Positions 1 to 9,709 of a stretch of DNA of 37,425 nt are shown here, piece by piece. The DNA is from Solirubrobacteraceae bacterium (lineage in GTDB: Bacteria > Actinomycetota > Thermoleophilia > Solirubrobacterales > Solirubrobacteraceae). Position 1 is the stretch's first letter, and each line of letters begins with the position of its first letter. The position numbers and the translations under genes are program-made. The DNA is taken from assembly GCA_025934395.1 (NCBI GenBank), contig JAICYC010000024.1, positions 1 through 37,425 of the forward strand. The letters are read 5' to 3'. The notes under the pieces are model-generated. The model was not told the DNA's origin and did not search any database. It saw nothing but the letters and a program-made list of their open reading frames with translations.

Positions 1-1790
1 AGCTGCAGGCGGCATCCTGGGAGCTGGAGCCGCTCGTCGGCGGGGAGGGACGGGAGGGGTGCGAGCGCCGGCTCGCCGAGGCCCTCGACCGGGCGCGCAG
101 GCTGGCCGAGCAGCACGCCGGCCGCGTCGCCGAGCTGGACGCAGAGGGGCTTCGCGAGGTGATGGGCGAGCTGGCGGAGATCGGCGAACTCGTGGGGCGC
201 GCGGGCTACTACGCGATGCTCCGCTTCTCCACCGACACCGCCGAGCCGCAGAACGGCGCGCTCCTGCAGCTCGTCCAGGAGCAGGAGACCGCGATCCAGA
301 CCACGCTCACGTTCTTCGAGCTGGAGTGGGCGGCGCTCACCGACGAGCGCGCCGAGGAGCTGCTCGCCGGCGACGGCCTGGACTTCTGCCGCCACCACCT
401 GCGCAACGTGCGCCGCTACCGCGACCACCTGCTCAGCGAACCAGAGGAGAAGATCCTCACCGAGAAGGCGCTCACGGGGGCGAGCGCCTGGACGCGCCTG
501 TTCGAGGAGCTCACGTCCGCGATCGAGGTGGCGGACGTCACCGCCGAGGACGGTGGGGGCGCGGTCGCGCTCGACGTCGCCCTGAGCCACCTGATGTCGC
601 CCGACCCCGAGACGCGAAAGGCCACCGCGGCTGCGGTCACGACGGCGCTCGGCGCCGGTCTGCGCACGCGCGCGTTCCTGTTCAACACGCTGCTCGCCGA
701 CAAGGCCACCGACGACCGTCTGCGCAGCTACACGCACTGGCTCGCCGCGCGCAACCTCGCCAACGAGGCCAGCGACGAGTCCGTCGCGGCGCTGATCGAG
801 GCGGTGCGCGACCGCTACGAGATCCCGCGACGCTGGTACCGGCTGAAGGCGCAGCTCCTCGGGGTGGACCGGCTCTCCGACTACGACCGGATGGCTCCCG
901 TCACCGAGGACGAGGTCCAGTTCACATACGCCGAGGCGCGCGAGATCGTGCTCGACTGCTACTCCGCGTTCTCGCCCGAGCTCGGCAACCTCGTCAAGCG
1001 CTTCTTCGACGATCGCCGGATCGATGCGCCGATCCGTCCCGCCAAGCGCGGCGGCGCGTTCTGCGCAGCGGCGGTGCCCACGGAGTTCCCGTACGTGCTG
1101 TTGAACTACACCTCGCGCCGGCGCGACGTGCTCACGCTCGCCCACGAGCTCGGGCACGGCGTGCACTTCGCGCTCGCTGCGCGCCAGGGGATCTTCCACC
1201 AGCACACGCCGCTCACGGTCGCCGAGACCGCATCGGTGTTCGGCGAGACGATCGTGTTCGGGCGGCTGCTCGACGGCGACACCGAGCCCGCATCCCGCCT
1301 GGCGCTGCTCGCGGAGAACCTCGAGGACACGATCGCCACGGTCTTCCGGCAGGTCGCGATGAACCGCTTCGAGTCCCTCGTGCACGGCGACCGGCGCGAG
1401 CGCGGCGAGCTGTCGGTCGACCGTTTCGGTGAGCTGTGGTTCGAGAGCCAGGAGGAGCTGTTCGGGGACTCCGTGGAGGTCACCGAGGGCTACCGCTCGT
1501 GGTGGTCCTACATACCGCACTTCATCGGCAGCCCCGGCTACGTGTACGCCTACGCATACGGCCAGCTGCTCGCCCTGTCCGTGTACGAGCGCTACCAGCA
1601 GGCGGGCGAGGAGATCGTGCCGAGCTATCTCGAGCTGCTCGCCTCCGGCGGCTCGCGCAGCCCCGCCGAGCTCGGGCGGATCGTGGGGGTCGACATCGAG
1701 GACCCCGGGTTCTGGGCCTCGGGCCTCGACCTCGTGGAGCGCCAGCTCACGCAGGCCGAAGAGGCCGCTCGCGCCGCCGGACGGGCCTAG
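1..1790 (+). CDS. pepF: M3-family oligoendopeptidase (PepF-like), 5' end outside window
   Basis: Zinc metallopeptidase that would cleave short peptides in the cytoplasm. The frame is open from base 3 with no stop upstream, and its first residues (around WELEPLVGGEG) match the usual N-terminal segment of this family, so the start lies just outside the window. An internal ATG at 159 is therefore not the start. The visible part is 595 residues, close to the family's usual ~600, so only a few residues are missing. The catalytic motif HELGH is at visible residues 381-385, with the third zinc ligand Glu near 408 in VAETAS. The C-terminal region is complete (SPGYVYAYAYGQLLALSVY, then the TAG at 1788). 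No signal peptide is visible. It converges on nuoN with a 39-bp gap and no clear terminator. The family call is firm; the exact subfamily name is inferred. Confidence 0.9.
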   Translation, partial: LQAASWELEPLVGGEGREGCERRLAEALDRARRLAEQHAGRVAELDAEGLREVMGELAEIGELVGRAGYYAMLRFSTDTAEPQNGALLQLVQEQETAIQTTLTFFELEWAALTDERAEELLAGDGLDFCRHHLRNVRRYRDHLLSEPEEKILTEKALTGASAWTRLFEELTSAIEVADVTAEDGGGAVALDVALSHLMSPDPETRKATAAAVTTALGAGLRTRAFLFNTLLADKATDDRLRSYTHWLAARNLANEASDESVAALIEAVRDRYEIPRRWYRLKAQLLGVDRLSDYDRMAPVTEDEVQFTYAEAREIVLDCYSAFSPELGNLVKRFFDDRRIDAPIRPAKRGGAFCAAAVPTEFPYVLLNYTSRRRDVLTLAHELGHGVHFALAARQGIFHQHTPLTVAETASVFGETIVFGRLLDGDTEPASRLALLAENLEDTIATVFRQVAMNRFESLVHGDRRERGELSVDRFGELWFESQEELFGDSVEVTEGYRSWWSYIPHFIGSPGYVYAYAYGQLLALSVYERYQQAGEEIVPSYLELLASGGSRSPAELGRIVGVDIEDPGFWASGLDLVERQLTQAEEAARAAGRA

Positions 1791-1829
1791 GCACGCGGAG
1801 GGCGCCCGTCGCGGCGCTGTGAGACGCTG

Positions 1830-3413
1830 CTAGAGGAGCCCGAGCGCGCGGCCCGCGCTGTGCACCAGGTCGAACAGCGGCTGCGGCACGATCCCGAAGA
1901 ACAGCGTGGCGGCGCCGCCGAGCACCGCGACGAGGCCGACCTCCCAGCCTCCGTCCGCCGGCACGACCGCCTCGCCGGCGTCGGCGCCGGCGCCGGCGTC
2001 GAGCTCGGGCGATCCGCCGGCGAGCGCGGGCAGGCCGCCGGGTCGCGCCGGCGGGGTCCGGCCTGCGGCGGGAGCCTCGCGCATCCACATCGTCGCGAGC
2101 ACCGGCAGGTAGTAGGCGAGCGAGATCATCGACCCGACCACGATCGCAACGCCGAGCCACGTGTAGCCCCCGCTGACGCTCGCGTCGATCAGGTAGAACT
2201 TGCCGACGAAGCCCGCCGTGGCGGGGATGCCGGCGAGCCCGAGCATCGCGAGCGTCATCGGCCACGCGAGCACCGGGTCCGAGCGGCCGATTCCGGCGAG
2301 TGAGTCGAGCGAGTCGCCGAGGCCCGTCACGCGCTCGCGCGCGACGATCACGGCGAACGCGGCCATGTTCATGAACAGGTAGACGACCAGGTAGAGCACC
2401 GTCGCCTGCACACCGAGCCGCGTTGCGACGACCACGCCGGCGAGCATGTAGCCGGCCTGCGCCACCGACGAGTAGGCGAGCATCCGCTTCAGCGAGGACT
2501 GGCCGAGCGCGCCCACGTTGCCCACGACGATCGTGATCGCGGCAAGCACCGCGACCGCCGGGCCCCAGCTCCCGTGGGCGGAGATCAGCGCGACGTCGAA
2601 GAAGCGCAGGAACACGCCCAGCGCTGCGACCTTCGTCGTGACGGCCATGAGCGCGGTGACGGGCGTGGGCGCGCCCTCGTACACGTCGGGCGTCCACTGG
2701 TGGAACGGCGCCACGGAGGACTTGAAGCACAGGCCCGCAACGCACAGCGCGATCCCCGTGAGCGTGAGCGGGTCGGTGGCGAGCCCGCCGCCCCCGAGCG
2801 CGCGGGCGATGGCGGAGAAGTCCGTGCTCCCCGTCGCCCCGTAGATCATCGCCAGGCCGTAGAGCAGGGTGGCGGAGCCCACCGAGCCGACGATCAGGTA
2901 CTTCAGCCCCGCCTCCAGCGAGTGCTCGCGGCGCATCTCGGTGGCGCACATCACGTAGAGCGGGATCGACAGGAGCTCGAGACCCACGAACAGCGCCACG
3001 GTGTTCTGCGCGGCGGCGAGCAGCGACATGCCGCCCACCGAGGTGAGCAGCAGCGCGTGGAACTCGCCGTGCGCAGCTTCACGTGCGGCGAGCGAGCGCC
3101 ACGACAGCAGCACCGCGCATGCGGCCCCGGCGCCCAGCACGAGGTTCAGCGCGAGCGCGAGCCCGTCGATCCGGAGCGCCCCCGAGACGATCGACTTCTG
3201 CTCGTCCCACTGCCAGATCGTGAGGCCCACCGCCGCGCCGAGCGTGATCAGGCTGAGGGCGGGCACGAGGTTCGCGCGCACCCAGCGCGAGCCGATCAGG
3301 CCGAACATCAGGACGATCGTCGCGCCGCCCAGCAGCGCGATCAGCGGGGAGAGACCCGCGAAGTCGACGTGGGGACCCTTGAGGTGGGCGCTGGCGAGCA
3401 CGGCCGCGCTCAT
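1830..3413 (-). CDS. nuoN: NADH-quinone oxidoreductase subunit N
   Basis: Membrane antiporter-like subunit of respiratory complex I, 527 residues, about 14 transmembrane helices. The conserved TM5 glutamate is present (E146 in LFVGLELLSIP), as is the TM7 region with its lysine (FKSSVAPFHQWTPDVYEGAP). The ATG at 3413 overlaps the nuoM stop as ATGA, which fixes the start. Between the last helices, roughly residues 437-485, there is an Ala/Gly/Pro-rich low-complexity loop longer than I expect for the family. It is the last gene of the nuo operon and converges with the peptidase gene. Identity is secure from sequence and position. Confidence 0.97.
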   Translation of the reverse strand: MSAAVLASAHLKGPHVDFAGLSPLIALLGGATIVLMFGLIGSRWVRANLVPALSLITLGAAVGLTIWQWDEQKSIVSGALRIDGLALALNLVLGAGAACAVLLSWRSLAAREAAHGEFHALLLTSVGGMSLLAAAQNTVALFVGLELLSIPLYVMCATEMRREHSLEAGLKYLIVGSVGSATLLYGLAMIYGATGSTDFSAIARALGGGGLATDPLTLTGIALCVAGLCFKSSVAPFHQWTPDVYEGAPTPVTALMAVTTKVAALGVFLRFFDVALISAHGSWGPAVAVLAAITIVVGNVGALGQSSLKRMLAYSSVAQAGYMLAGVVVATRLGVQATVLYLVVYLFMNMAAFAVIVARERVTGLGDSLDSLAGIGRSDPVLAWPMTLAMLGLAGIPATAGFVGKFYLIDASVSGGYTWLGVAIVVGSMISLAYYLPVLATMWMREAPAAGRTPPARPGGLPALAGGSPELDAGAGADAGEAVVPADGGWEVGLVAVLGGAATLFFGIVPQPLFDLVHSAGRALGLL

Positions 3414-5089
3414 TCGCCGACAGCTCCTTCTTCGGGCGTTTCGGGGGGTTCACCGGTGCCGAGGACCTGCGTCCCGGCTGTCTGCGTGGACTGCGAGGAC
3501 GGCCCCGGCGTCAGGCATCCCAGCACGTCTCGCCCGGGCTTCGGGCACTGGCCTTCAGGGTGTGCGCCGCTGTCCGAGGCGGCCACGTACACGGAGGTCT
3601 GCACCGCCTTTTCGCTGCGCTTCAGCGCGAGCTGCGGGTACAGGGCCATGAACAGGATCACGAGCACCACGGGCACGAGCACCGCGCCGTCGGCGATCGA
3701 GATGTCGCGCGAGCTGACCTTGGCGCCCACGCGGTTGTGGACCGAGCGGATGAACAGCCGCAGCGCATACACGCTCGCGAGCACCACGCCGGTGAACGCG
3801 ATGATCGCGATCGCGAGCTTGGCCTGGAACGCGCCGAGCAGGATCAGGAACTCGCCCACGAAGTTCGAGGACCCGGGCATCGCGAGCGTGGCGAGCGAGA
3901 CGATCAGGAACAGCGATGCGAACACGGGCGCGCGGGTGGCGATGCCGCCCATGTCGCGGATGTCCTCCGAGCCGTCCGCGCGTCGCGCGAGCACGCCGAT
4001 GATGAACAGCAGCGGCGCGACCACGAGCCCGTGATTGACCATCTGCAGCAGCGCCCCCTGGGCGCCCTTGCCGTTGAGCGCGAAGATCCCGAGCGTGATG
4101 AACCCGAGCTGCGCCACGGAGGAGTAGCCCGCCACCAGGCGTGCGTCCGTCTGGCTGAACGCCTGCACAGAGCCGTACAGGATCGAGGCGAGGGCGATCA
4201 CGAGCATCAGCGTCTGGAAGTGGACCGCCGCCCCTGGGAACAGGGGCAGGACGATCGCGAGGAACCCATAGGCGCCCACCTTGGACAGCACGCCCGAGAA
4301 GACCATCAGGACCTCGATCGGCATCGCCCGGTAACCGTCGGGCATCCAGCCGTGCAGCGGGAACGCGGGCATCTTCACGAGGAACGCGGCGGCAAAGAAC
4401 AGGAAGATCCAGTCCTGCGTGCCGCTTCCGAGCGCGCTCGAGCGGATTTCGCCGAGCGCGAACGTGATGTGACCGCCGCCTTCCTGGGCGCTGAGCACGC
4501 CCGTGGCGATCGCCGCGGCGAGCATCAGCAGCGAGCCGACGAACGTGTAGATGACGAACTTCAGCGTGGCGCGTACGCGCGTCACCTCGCCGCGGTCCGC
4601 GCCCCAGCCGCCGACCATGAAGTAGAAGGGGATCAGCATCAGGTCGAAGAACGCCACGAACAGCGCGAGGTCCTGTGCGAGGAACGCGCCGAGCACGGCC
4701 GACTCGGCGAGCATGAAGTGGAAGAAGAACAGGCCCGGCCGCTGCCATCGCCGCAGGTTCGCGGCGAGCACCGCCGCGGCGAACAGCAGCGCGGTGAGGC
4801 CGACGAGGAACACGTTCAGGCCGCTCACGCCGAGCTTGTAGTGGATGCCCAGCTCCTTGACCCACATGACGTCGGTGACGTGCTGGAGCTTCGTCGAGCC
4901 GATGTGGAAGTCCGCGATGTAGCCGATCGCGAGGCCCAGCGCGCCTAGCGCGCCGAGCAGCGCGAGCGCCCCGGGCAGCGTCCAGCCCGCCTCCTCGCCG
5001 GTGTCGCGAGCACCGCGTGCGAGGCTGCTCAGCGCGCCCAACAGCCCGAGCGCGGCGGGCAACCAGATCAGGATCGAAAGGGGTGGCAT
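3410..5089 (-). CDS. nuoM: NADH-quinone oxidoreductase subunit M
   Basis: Proton-pumping antiporter-like membrane subunit of complex I, 559 residues. The start is the ATG at 5089, giving MPPLSILIWLPAALG, one base after the nuoL stop; an upstream extension in frame lies inside nuoL and is not real. The TM7 lysine region is seen (VKMPAFPLHGWMPDGYRAMP). At the TM5 carboxylate position this protein has Asp149 (AFFDLMLIPFYF) rather than the Glu of many homologues, a conservative change. After the last helix there is a soluble tail of about 65 residues, rich in Pro, Gly, Ser and Thr and with two Cys, which standard NuoM lacks. The stop overlaps the nuoN start as ATGA. Confidence 0.97.
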   Translation of the reverse strand: MPPLSILIWLPAALGLLGALSSLARGARDTGEEAGWTLPGALALLGALGALGLAIGYIADFHIGSTKLQHVTDVMWVKELGIHYKLGVSGLNVFLVGLTALLFAAAVLAANLRRWQRPGLFFFHFMLAESAVLGAFLAQDLALFVAFFDLMLIPFYFMVGGWGADRGEVTRVRATLKFVIYTFVGSLLMLAAAIATGVLSAQEGGGHITFALGEIRSSALGSGTQDWIFLFFAAAFLVKMPAFPLHGWMPDGYRAMPIEVLMVFSGVLSKVGAYGFLAIVLPLFPGAAVHFQTLMLVIALASILYGSVQAFSQTDARLVAGYSSVAQLGFITLGIFALNGKGAQGALLQMVNHGLVVAPLLFIIGVLARRADGSEDIRDMGGIATRAPVFASLFLIVSLATLAMPGSSNFVGEFLILLGAFQAKLAIAIIAFTGVVLASVYALRLFIRSVHNRVGAKVSSRDISIADGAVLVPVVLVILFMALYPQLALKRSEKAVQTSVYVAASDSGAHPEGQCPKPGRDVLGCLTPGPSSQSTQTAGTQVLGTGEPPETPEEGAVGE

Positions 5090-5090
5090 C

Positions 5091-7127
5091 TCAGGTCTGC
5101 AGCAGGAAGTAGAAGCCCACGCCCGCCACGCCCAGCACGAGCAGCGCGGCGTAGTAACGGACGAAGCCGCTCTGAGCGGCACGCACGGCGGCCGAGCCCG
5201 CGCGCACGACCCCGGTGGTGCCGCCCACGAGCGTGTCCTGCACGAACAGGCGCTCGAACGAGTCGCGGCTGAAGCGGCCGAGCATCCCCACGGGGCGAAC
5301 GACGAGCGCGTCGATCAGCTCGTCGAAGTACCACTTGTTGAGGAACAGCCGGTACAGCGCGCGCCCTCCGGGGACCGCGGAGCGAAGCGCGCTCGCGGTG
5401 CCCGGCCGCGCCACCCAGATGCGATACGCGAGCGCGATCCCCGCGAGCCCGATCACGGTGCCGAGGATCAGCCCGAGCGCGAGCAGGCCGTTCCTGGTGT
5501 GAGGCTCGTAGAGGTGTGAGTCGGCGAACGTGGGGCGCAGGAAGTCGTCGATGACGAAGTCCACCTTCGGGATCTGGATCAGCCCCGCGCCGATCGCGCC
5601 GACCGCGAGCAGCCCCATCGCGACGCGCATCGGGAGCGCGCGCTCGGCGATCGCGTGCACGGGGCCGGGGAACCCCACGTCGGTGTCCTCCACCTCCCCG
5701 GTGGCGGGGTTGGTGGGGTGCTCTGCGTGGTGCACGTGACCCGCTTCGAGCTCCTGGGCCTCCGCGACGGGCTCGCCGTGGAAGGCGCGGAAGATCAGCC
5801 GGAACGTGTAGATCGCGGTGAGGAGCGCGCCGAGGTAGCCGACCACGTAGAGCGCCCAGTGCCAGCCCCCGCGCTCCCCCGTCACGAGCAGGATCTCGTC
5901 CTTGGAGAAGAAGCCGGAGAACGGCGGGATCCCCGACAGGGCGAGCCCGCCGATCACGAACGACGCGTAGGTGAACGGGAGCGCTCTGCGGAACCCGCCC
6001 ATACGGTCGAGCGACTGCTCGCCGGCCATCGCGCCGATGATCGAGCCGGCGGCCATGAACAGCAGCGCCTTGAAGAAGGCGTGCGTCATCAGGTGGAACA
6101 GGCCCGCCGCGTAGGCGCCCACCGACACGCCCATGATCATGTAGCCGATCTGCGACATCGTGGAGTAGGCGATCACGCGCTTGATGTCGGTCTGCGCGAG
6201 CCCGATCGTGCCGGCGATCAGCAGCGTGGCGGCGCCGACGATCGCGCCCACGTCCTGCGCGGCGGGCGCGCGCTCGAACAACGGGTGCATGCGCGCGATC
6301 AGGTACACGCCGGCGGTCACCATCGTGGCGGCGTGGATCAGCGAGCTGACCGGCGTGGGGCCCTCCATCGCGTCCGGCAGCCAGGTGTGCAGCGGGATCT
6401 GCGCCGACTTGGCGAACGCGCCCACGAGCAGCAGCACGCAGCCGGCGACGAGGTCGCCGTCGTTGGTCGCGTGGCCGAATGCGGGGTGGGCGGCGTTCGA
6501 CACCGCGTGGAAGCTCCCGAGCAGGTCGAGCGTGCCCGTGTGCTTGAAGATGAAGTAGGTCCCCAGCACGAGGCCTACGTCGCCCACGACGTTGATCACG
6601 AACGCCTTGATCCCCGCGCGCGTGGCGGTCGTGCGCCGGTACCAGAAGGAGATCAGCAGGTAGGAGGCGGCCCCCACGAACGCCCAGCCCACGATCAGCA
6701 GCAGGAAGTTGCCCGCGAGCACGAGCAGCAGCATCGAGAGGACGAAGAAGTTGAGATAGGCGAAGTAGCGGACGAAGCCGCGGTCCCCCTCCATGTAGGA
6801 GATCGAGTAGAGGTGGATCAGCGTCGAGACCCCCGTGACGGTGAGGATCATGAACACCGACAGCGGGTCGACGAGGATCGAGACCTTCGCGTCGATCCCC
6901 ACGCTCGACGCGTAGCTCCACAGCGAGGAGACGAGCTCACGGTGCTCCGGCGCGTGGCCCTGCAGGGCGATCAGCGCGCCGATCGAGGCGACGAACGAGA
7001 GCGCGATCGCCCCCGTCCCGACCCACCCCGCCGAGCGGCCCGGCAGGCGCCGGAAGCCGAGCGCGCTCACGAGCGTCCCGGCGAGCGGGAACGCGAGCAC
7101 CAGCCACCCCCAGGTGGTGGCGCTCAA
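5091..7127 (-). CDS. nuoL: NADH-quinone oxidoreductase subunit L
   Basis: Largest antiporter-like membrane subunit of complex I, carrying the long lateral helix, 678 residues. The start is a TTG at 7127 overlapping the nuoK TGA (TTGA), giving a leader of SATTWGWLVLAFP; no nearer ATG or GTG fits. Conserved parts include AKSAQIPLHTWLPDAM with the TM7 lysine, LIHAATMVTAGVYLI with the central histidine, and GFFSKDEILL with the TM12 lysine. The TM5 motif usually written GWEGVG reads GWAFVG here, so the otherwise conserved glutamate is Ala149 (bases 6681-6683). A His-rich loop (GHVHHAEHP) precedes the C-terminal helices. Identity is certain; the effect of the missing glutamate is unknown. Confidence 0.97.
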   Translation of the reverse strand: MSATTWGWLVLAFPLAGTLVSALGFRRLPGRSAGWVGTGAIALSFVASIGALIALQGHAPEHRELVSSLWSYASSVGIDAKVSILVDPLSVFMILTVTGVSTLIHLYSISYMEGDRGFVRYFAYLNFFVLSMLLLVLAGNFLLLIVGWAFVGAASYLLISFWYRRTTATRAGIKAFVINVVGDVGLVLGTYFIFKHTGTLDLLGSFHAVSNAAHPAFGHATNDGDLVAGCVLLLVGAFAKSAQIPLHTWLPDAMEGPTPVSSLIHAATMVTAGVYLIARMHPLFERAPAAQDVGAIVGAATLLIAGTIGLAQTDIKRVIAYSTMSQIGYMIMGVSVGAYAAGLFHLMTHAFFKALLFMAAGSIIGAMAGEQSLDRMGGFRRALPFTYASFVIGGLALSGIPPFSGFFSKDEILLVTGERGGWHWALYVVGYLGALLTAIYTFRLIFRAFHGEPVAEAQELEAGHVHHAEHPTNPATGEVEDTDVGFPGPVHAIAERALPMRVAMGLLAVGAIGAGLIQIPKVDFVIDDFLRPTFADSHLYEPHTRNGLLALGLILGTVIGLAGIALAYRIWVARPGTASALRSAVPGGRALYRLFLNKWYFDELIDALVVRPVGMLGRFSRDSFERLFVQDTLVGGTTGVVRAGSAAVRAAQSGFVRYYAALLVLGVAGVGFYFLLQT

Positions 7128-7423
7128 CCCTGGAGCTCCCGCATCTCGTCCACGTCCACCGGCAGTTTCTGCCGGAACATCGCCACGATCATCCCCAGGC
7201 CGATGCACACCTCGCACGCGGCGACGGTCATCACCACGAGCGCGAGGACCTGGCCGTCGCCGTTCCCCCACATCCGCGAGAACGCGATCAGGGCGAGGTT
7301 GCCGCCGTTGAGCATCAGCTCCAGGCAGAGCAGCACGACGAGCGGGTTGCGGCGCGTGATCACGCCAACCGCGCCGAGCGAGAACACGATCGCCGAGACC
7401 GCGAGGTACCAGCCGATGGTCAC
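7124..7423 (-). CDS. nuoK: NADH-quinone oxidoreductase subunit K
   Basis: Small three-helix membrane subunit of complex I (MrpC-like), 99 residues, the usual length. Both membrane glutamates that matter for proton transfer in the family are seen, in LLCLELMLNGGNL and VAACEVCIGLG. The GTG start at 7423 overlaps the nuoJ stop (GTGA), and the stop overlaps the TTG of nuoL. Confidence 0.97.
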   Translation of the reverse strand: MTIGWYLAVSAIVFSLGAVGVITRRNPLVVLLCLELMLNGGNLALIAFSRMWGNGDGQVLALVVMTVAACEVCIGLGMIVAMFRQKLPVDVDEMRELQG

Positions 7424-8061
7424 GAGCCGCGCCTGCCGATCCCCTCGCGCATCGTCCCCGTGCCGAGCGGCCGGATCAGGTCGAGCGGGGTGAGCGCATC
7501 GCGCTCCTCCTCGCGGATGCCGCCGCGCCGGTATGCGAGCACCACACCTCCGACCGCCGCGATCAGCAGCAGGAAGGAGGCGACCTCGAAGGCGAGCAGG
7601 AAGCGCGTCAGCAGGAGCCGGCCGATGTAGGCGGGTGTGCCGAACGTCTGGGCTTCGGGGTGCGCCTCGCTGTATCCGGCGCCGTAGTGGTCGATGCCCT
7701 CCAGGCCCGTGCCGAGCAGGGCGATCAGGAGCTCGATCAGCAGCGCGCCGCCCACGAGCGCGCCGCCGAGGCGCAGGCCGGACGCCACCGGCCCGGTGCC
7801 GCGCAGGCGCTCGCTCAGCGTGTCCCCCTGGTCGCCCACGTAGGCGACGACGAACACGTAGAGCACCATAACCGCTCCGGCGTACACCACGACCTGCACC
7901 GCGGCGACGAACTGCGCGCGAAGCAGCAGGAACAGGATCGCCAGCGAGATCAGGTGCGCCACGAGCGCGAGGACGGCGTAGAAGGGGTTGCGCAGCATCA
8001 CCACCCCCACGGCGCCCGTGATCGCGCCGATCGCGGCGATGAAGAAGAGGACGGCGCTCAC
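7420..8061 (-). CDS. nuoJ: NADH-quinone oxidoreductase subunit J
   Basis: Membrane subunit of complex I (MrpA-C-terminal-like), 213 residues with five predicted helices. The TM3 region [17 protein letters not shown] is characteristic of NuoJ. The GTG start at 8061 overlaps the nuoI TGA as GTGA. The C-terminal ~45 residues after the last helix are charged and probably cytoplasmic. Lies between nuoI and nuoK as usual. Confidence 0.96.
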   Translation of the reverse strand: MSAVLFFIAAIGAITGAVGVVMLRNPFYAVLALVAHLISLAILFLLLRAQFVAAVQVVVYAGAVMVLYVFVVAYVGDQGDTLSERLRGTGPVASGLRLGGALVGGALLIELLIALLGTGLEGIDHYGAGYSEAHPEAQTFGTPAYIGRLLLTRFLLAFEVASFLLLIAAVGGVVLAYRRGGIREEERDALTPLDLIRPLGTGTMREGIGRRGS

Positions 8062-8687
8062 TCGCCCTCGTTCCGGAGCGGCGTGCGTTCGAGCGGCTCG
8101 GCGAGCAGCATCTCCTTGGTGAAGATCAGGTCCGTGCGGTCGTAGTCGGAGAGCTCGTAGTCGTGGCCCATCGTGATCGCGTCGAACGGGCAGGCCACCT
8201 CGCAGTAGCCGCAGAAGATGCAGCGCGAGAGGTTGATCTCATAGATCTCCGCATAGCGCTCGCCCGCCGAGACGCGGTGCTCGGGCGTGTTCTCGGCTGC
8301 GACGACGCGGATGCAGTCCGCGGGGCATGCCGCCGCGCACAGCGAGCAGCCGACGCACTTCTCCAGGCCCGCCTGTGCGCCGTTCTGTGGTGTGTCCTCG
8401 AAGCGGTGGAGCTTGTGGCGCCCGCGGAAGCGCGGGTAGACCGGCGTCTTCTCCTCCGGGTACTGCACGGTGACGGGGGTCTCGTGGAAGCGCCCGAACG
8501 TCGTGCCGAGCCCGCGCAGCGTCTCCACGAACGTGCGCCAGGTGCTCCGCGTAGGGCCCGGGGCGGGGGTGCGCTGCACCTCGATCACGTCGTCCCCGGG
8601 GCTCCACGCCGCGACGTTCAGGGTCGCCGCGCTCGTGCCGGGGGCACCCGCCGCGCCGCCGTCCTCGCTGTTGGGAGGGGAGGCCAT
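8058..8687 (-). CDS. nuoI: NADH-quinone oxidoreductase subunit I, 2x[4Fe-4S]
   Basis: Peripheral-arm ferredoxin-like subunit of complex I that passes electrons from NuoG towards NuoB, 209 residues. The two tetranuclear cluster motifs are intact: [12 protein letters not shown] (C111, C114, C117, C121) and [12 protein letters not shown] (C156, C159, C162, C166). The start is the ATG at 8687, two bases after the nuoH stop; a much longer open frame upstream runs antiparallel-coded through nuoH and is not a fusion. The first ~45 residues are a disordered, Gly/Ala/Ser-rich extension before the amphipathic helix ([16 protein letters not shown]), longer than in many homologues. Confidence 0.96.
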   Translation of the reverse strand: MASPPNSEDGGAAGAPGTSAATLNVAAWSPGDDVIEVQRTPAPGPTRSTWRTFVETLRGLGTTFGRFHETPVTVQYPEEKTPVYPRFRGRHKLHRFEDTPQNGAQAGLEKCVGCSLCAAACPADCIRVVAAENTPEHRVSAGERYAEIYEINLSRCIFCGYCEVACPFDAITMGHDYELSDYDRTDLIFTKEMLLAEPLERTPLRNEGE

Positions 8688-8689
8688 CG

Positions 8690-9709
8690 TCAGTGGGTCA
8701 CCGTCACGAGGATCGCCGTCACGAGCGCGTTGAGCGTGGCGAGGGGCAGCAGGACCTTCCATCCGAAGCTCATCAGCTGGTCGTAGCGCAGCCGCGGCAG
8801 GGTGGCGCGGACCCAGATGAAGAAGAACGTGACCAGGCCCATCTTGAACAGCACCACGAACGGGTCGACCCAGCCGGGCGGGTGGATCCCGAAGGGCAGC
8901 AGCCAGCCGCCGAGGAAGATCGTGGTGGCGATCCCCGACACGACCACCACGTTCAGGTACTCGGCGAAGTAGTAGGACGCGAAGCGCCCGCCGCCGAACT
9001 CCGTATTGTAGCCGCCCACGAGCTCGGCATCGGCCTCGGTCAGGTCGAACGGTGCGCGGTTCGTCTCGGCGAAGCTCGCCACCATGAAGATCAGGAAGCC
9101 GGCGAGCTGCGGCACCACGTACCACATGCCTTTCTGGGCGATCACGATGCCCGTCAGCGACAGCGTCTGCGCGCTCATCAGGACGCCCACCAGCGCGAGT
9201 CCCTGGGAGACCTCGTAGGAGATCAGCTGTGCCGCCCCGCGCATCGCCCCGAGGAACGAGTACTTCGAGCCGGAGGACCAGCCGCCGAGCATGATCCCGT
9301 AGAACGCGATCCCGCCGAGCGCGAACAGGTACAGGGGCCCGATCGACACGTCGATCCCGTACAGGCCGACCTTCGTCCCGAAGATGTCCTGGACGTCGCC
9401 GAACGGGATGATCGCGAGCGCGGCCACCGCGGTGAGGATCGAGATCATCGGGGCGAGCGCGAACAGCAGCCCGATCGAGGTGGTCGGGCGGAACTGCTCC
9501 TTGGTGAGGAGCTTGAGGATGTCCGCGAGCGGCTGCAGCGCGCCGTAGGGGCCGACGCGGTTGGGTCCGTAGCGTGCCTGGAAGCGCCCGAGCAGCTTGC
9601 GCTCGGCGAGCAGCACGATCGGCACCAGCTGCAGGCCGACCGCGAAGATCACGAGCGCCTTGATGATCTGGATCCACCAGGGCTCGTAGTAGCCGACGAC
9701 GGCGATCAC
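8690..9709 (-). CDS. nuoH: NADH-quinone oxidoreductase subunit H
   Basis: Membrane subunit of complex I that forms the quinone chamber with NuoB and NuoD, 339 residues, about 8 helices. Conserved loops are present: [19 protein letters not shown] near the N terminus and the acidic loop around [18 protein letters not shown]. The GTG start at 9709 overlaps the nuoG stop (GTGA). Length and topology are normal for the family. Confidence 0.97.
   Translation of the reverse strand: MIAVVGYYEPWWIQIIKALVIFAVGLQLVPIVLLAERKLLGRFQARYGPNRVGPYGALQPLADILKLLTKEQFRPTTSIGLLFALAPMISILTAVAALAIIPFGDVQDIFGTKVGLYGIDVSIGPLYLFALGGIAFYGIMLGGWSSGSKYSFLGAMRGAAQLISYEVSQGLALVGVLMSAQTLSLTGIVIAQKGMWYVVPQLAGFLIFMVASFAETNRAPFDLTEADAELVGGYNTEFGGGRFASYYFAEYLNVVVVSGIATTIFLGGWLLPFGIHPPGWVDPFVVLFKMGLVTFFFIWVRATLPRLRYDQLMSFGWKVLLPLATLNALVTAILVTVTH

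Noticed and set aside
1802-1817. Hairpin gcgcc-N6-ggcgc between the peptidase and nuoN as a shared terminator
   Set aside because: Only 5 bp of stem and no T tract on either side; expected by chance at this GC content.
5655-7493. Very long open frame on the plus strand opposite nuoL (and similar ones opposite nuoM, nuoG and nuoF)
   Set aside because: The translations are low-complexity Arg/Ala/Glu/His-rich and mirror the GC-biased third positions of genuine nuo genes on the other strand.
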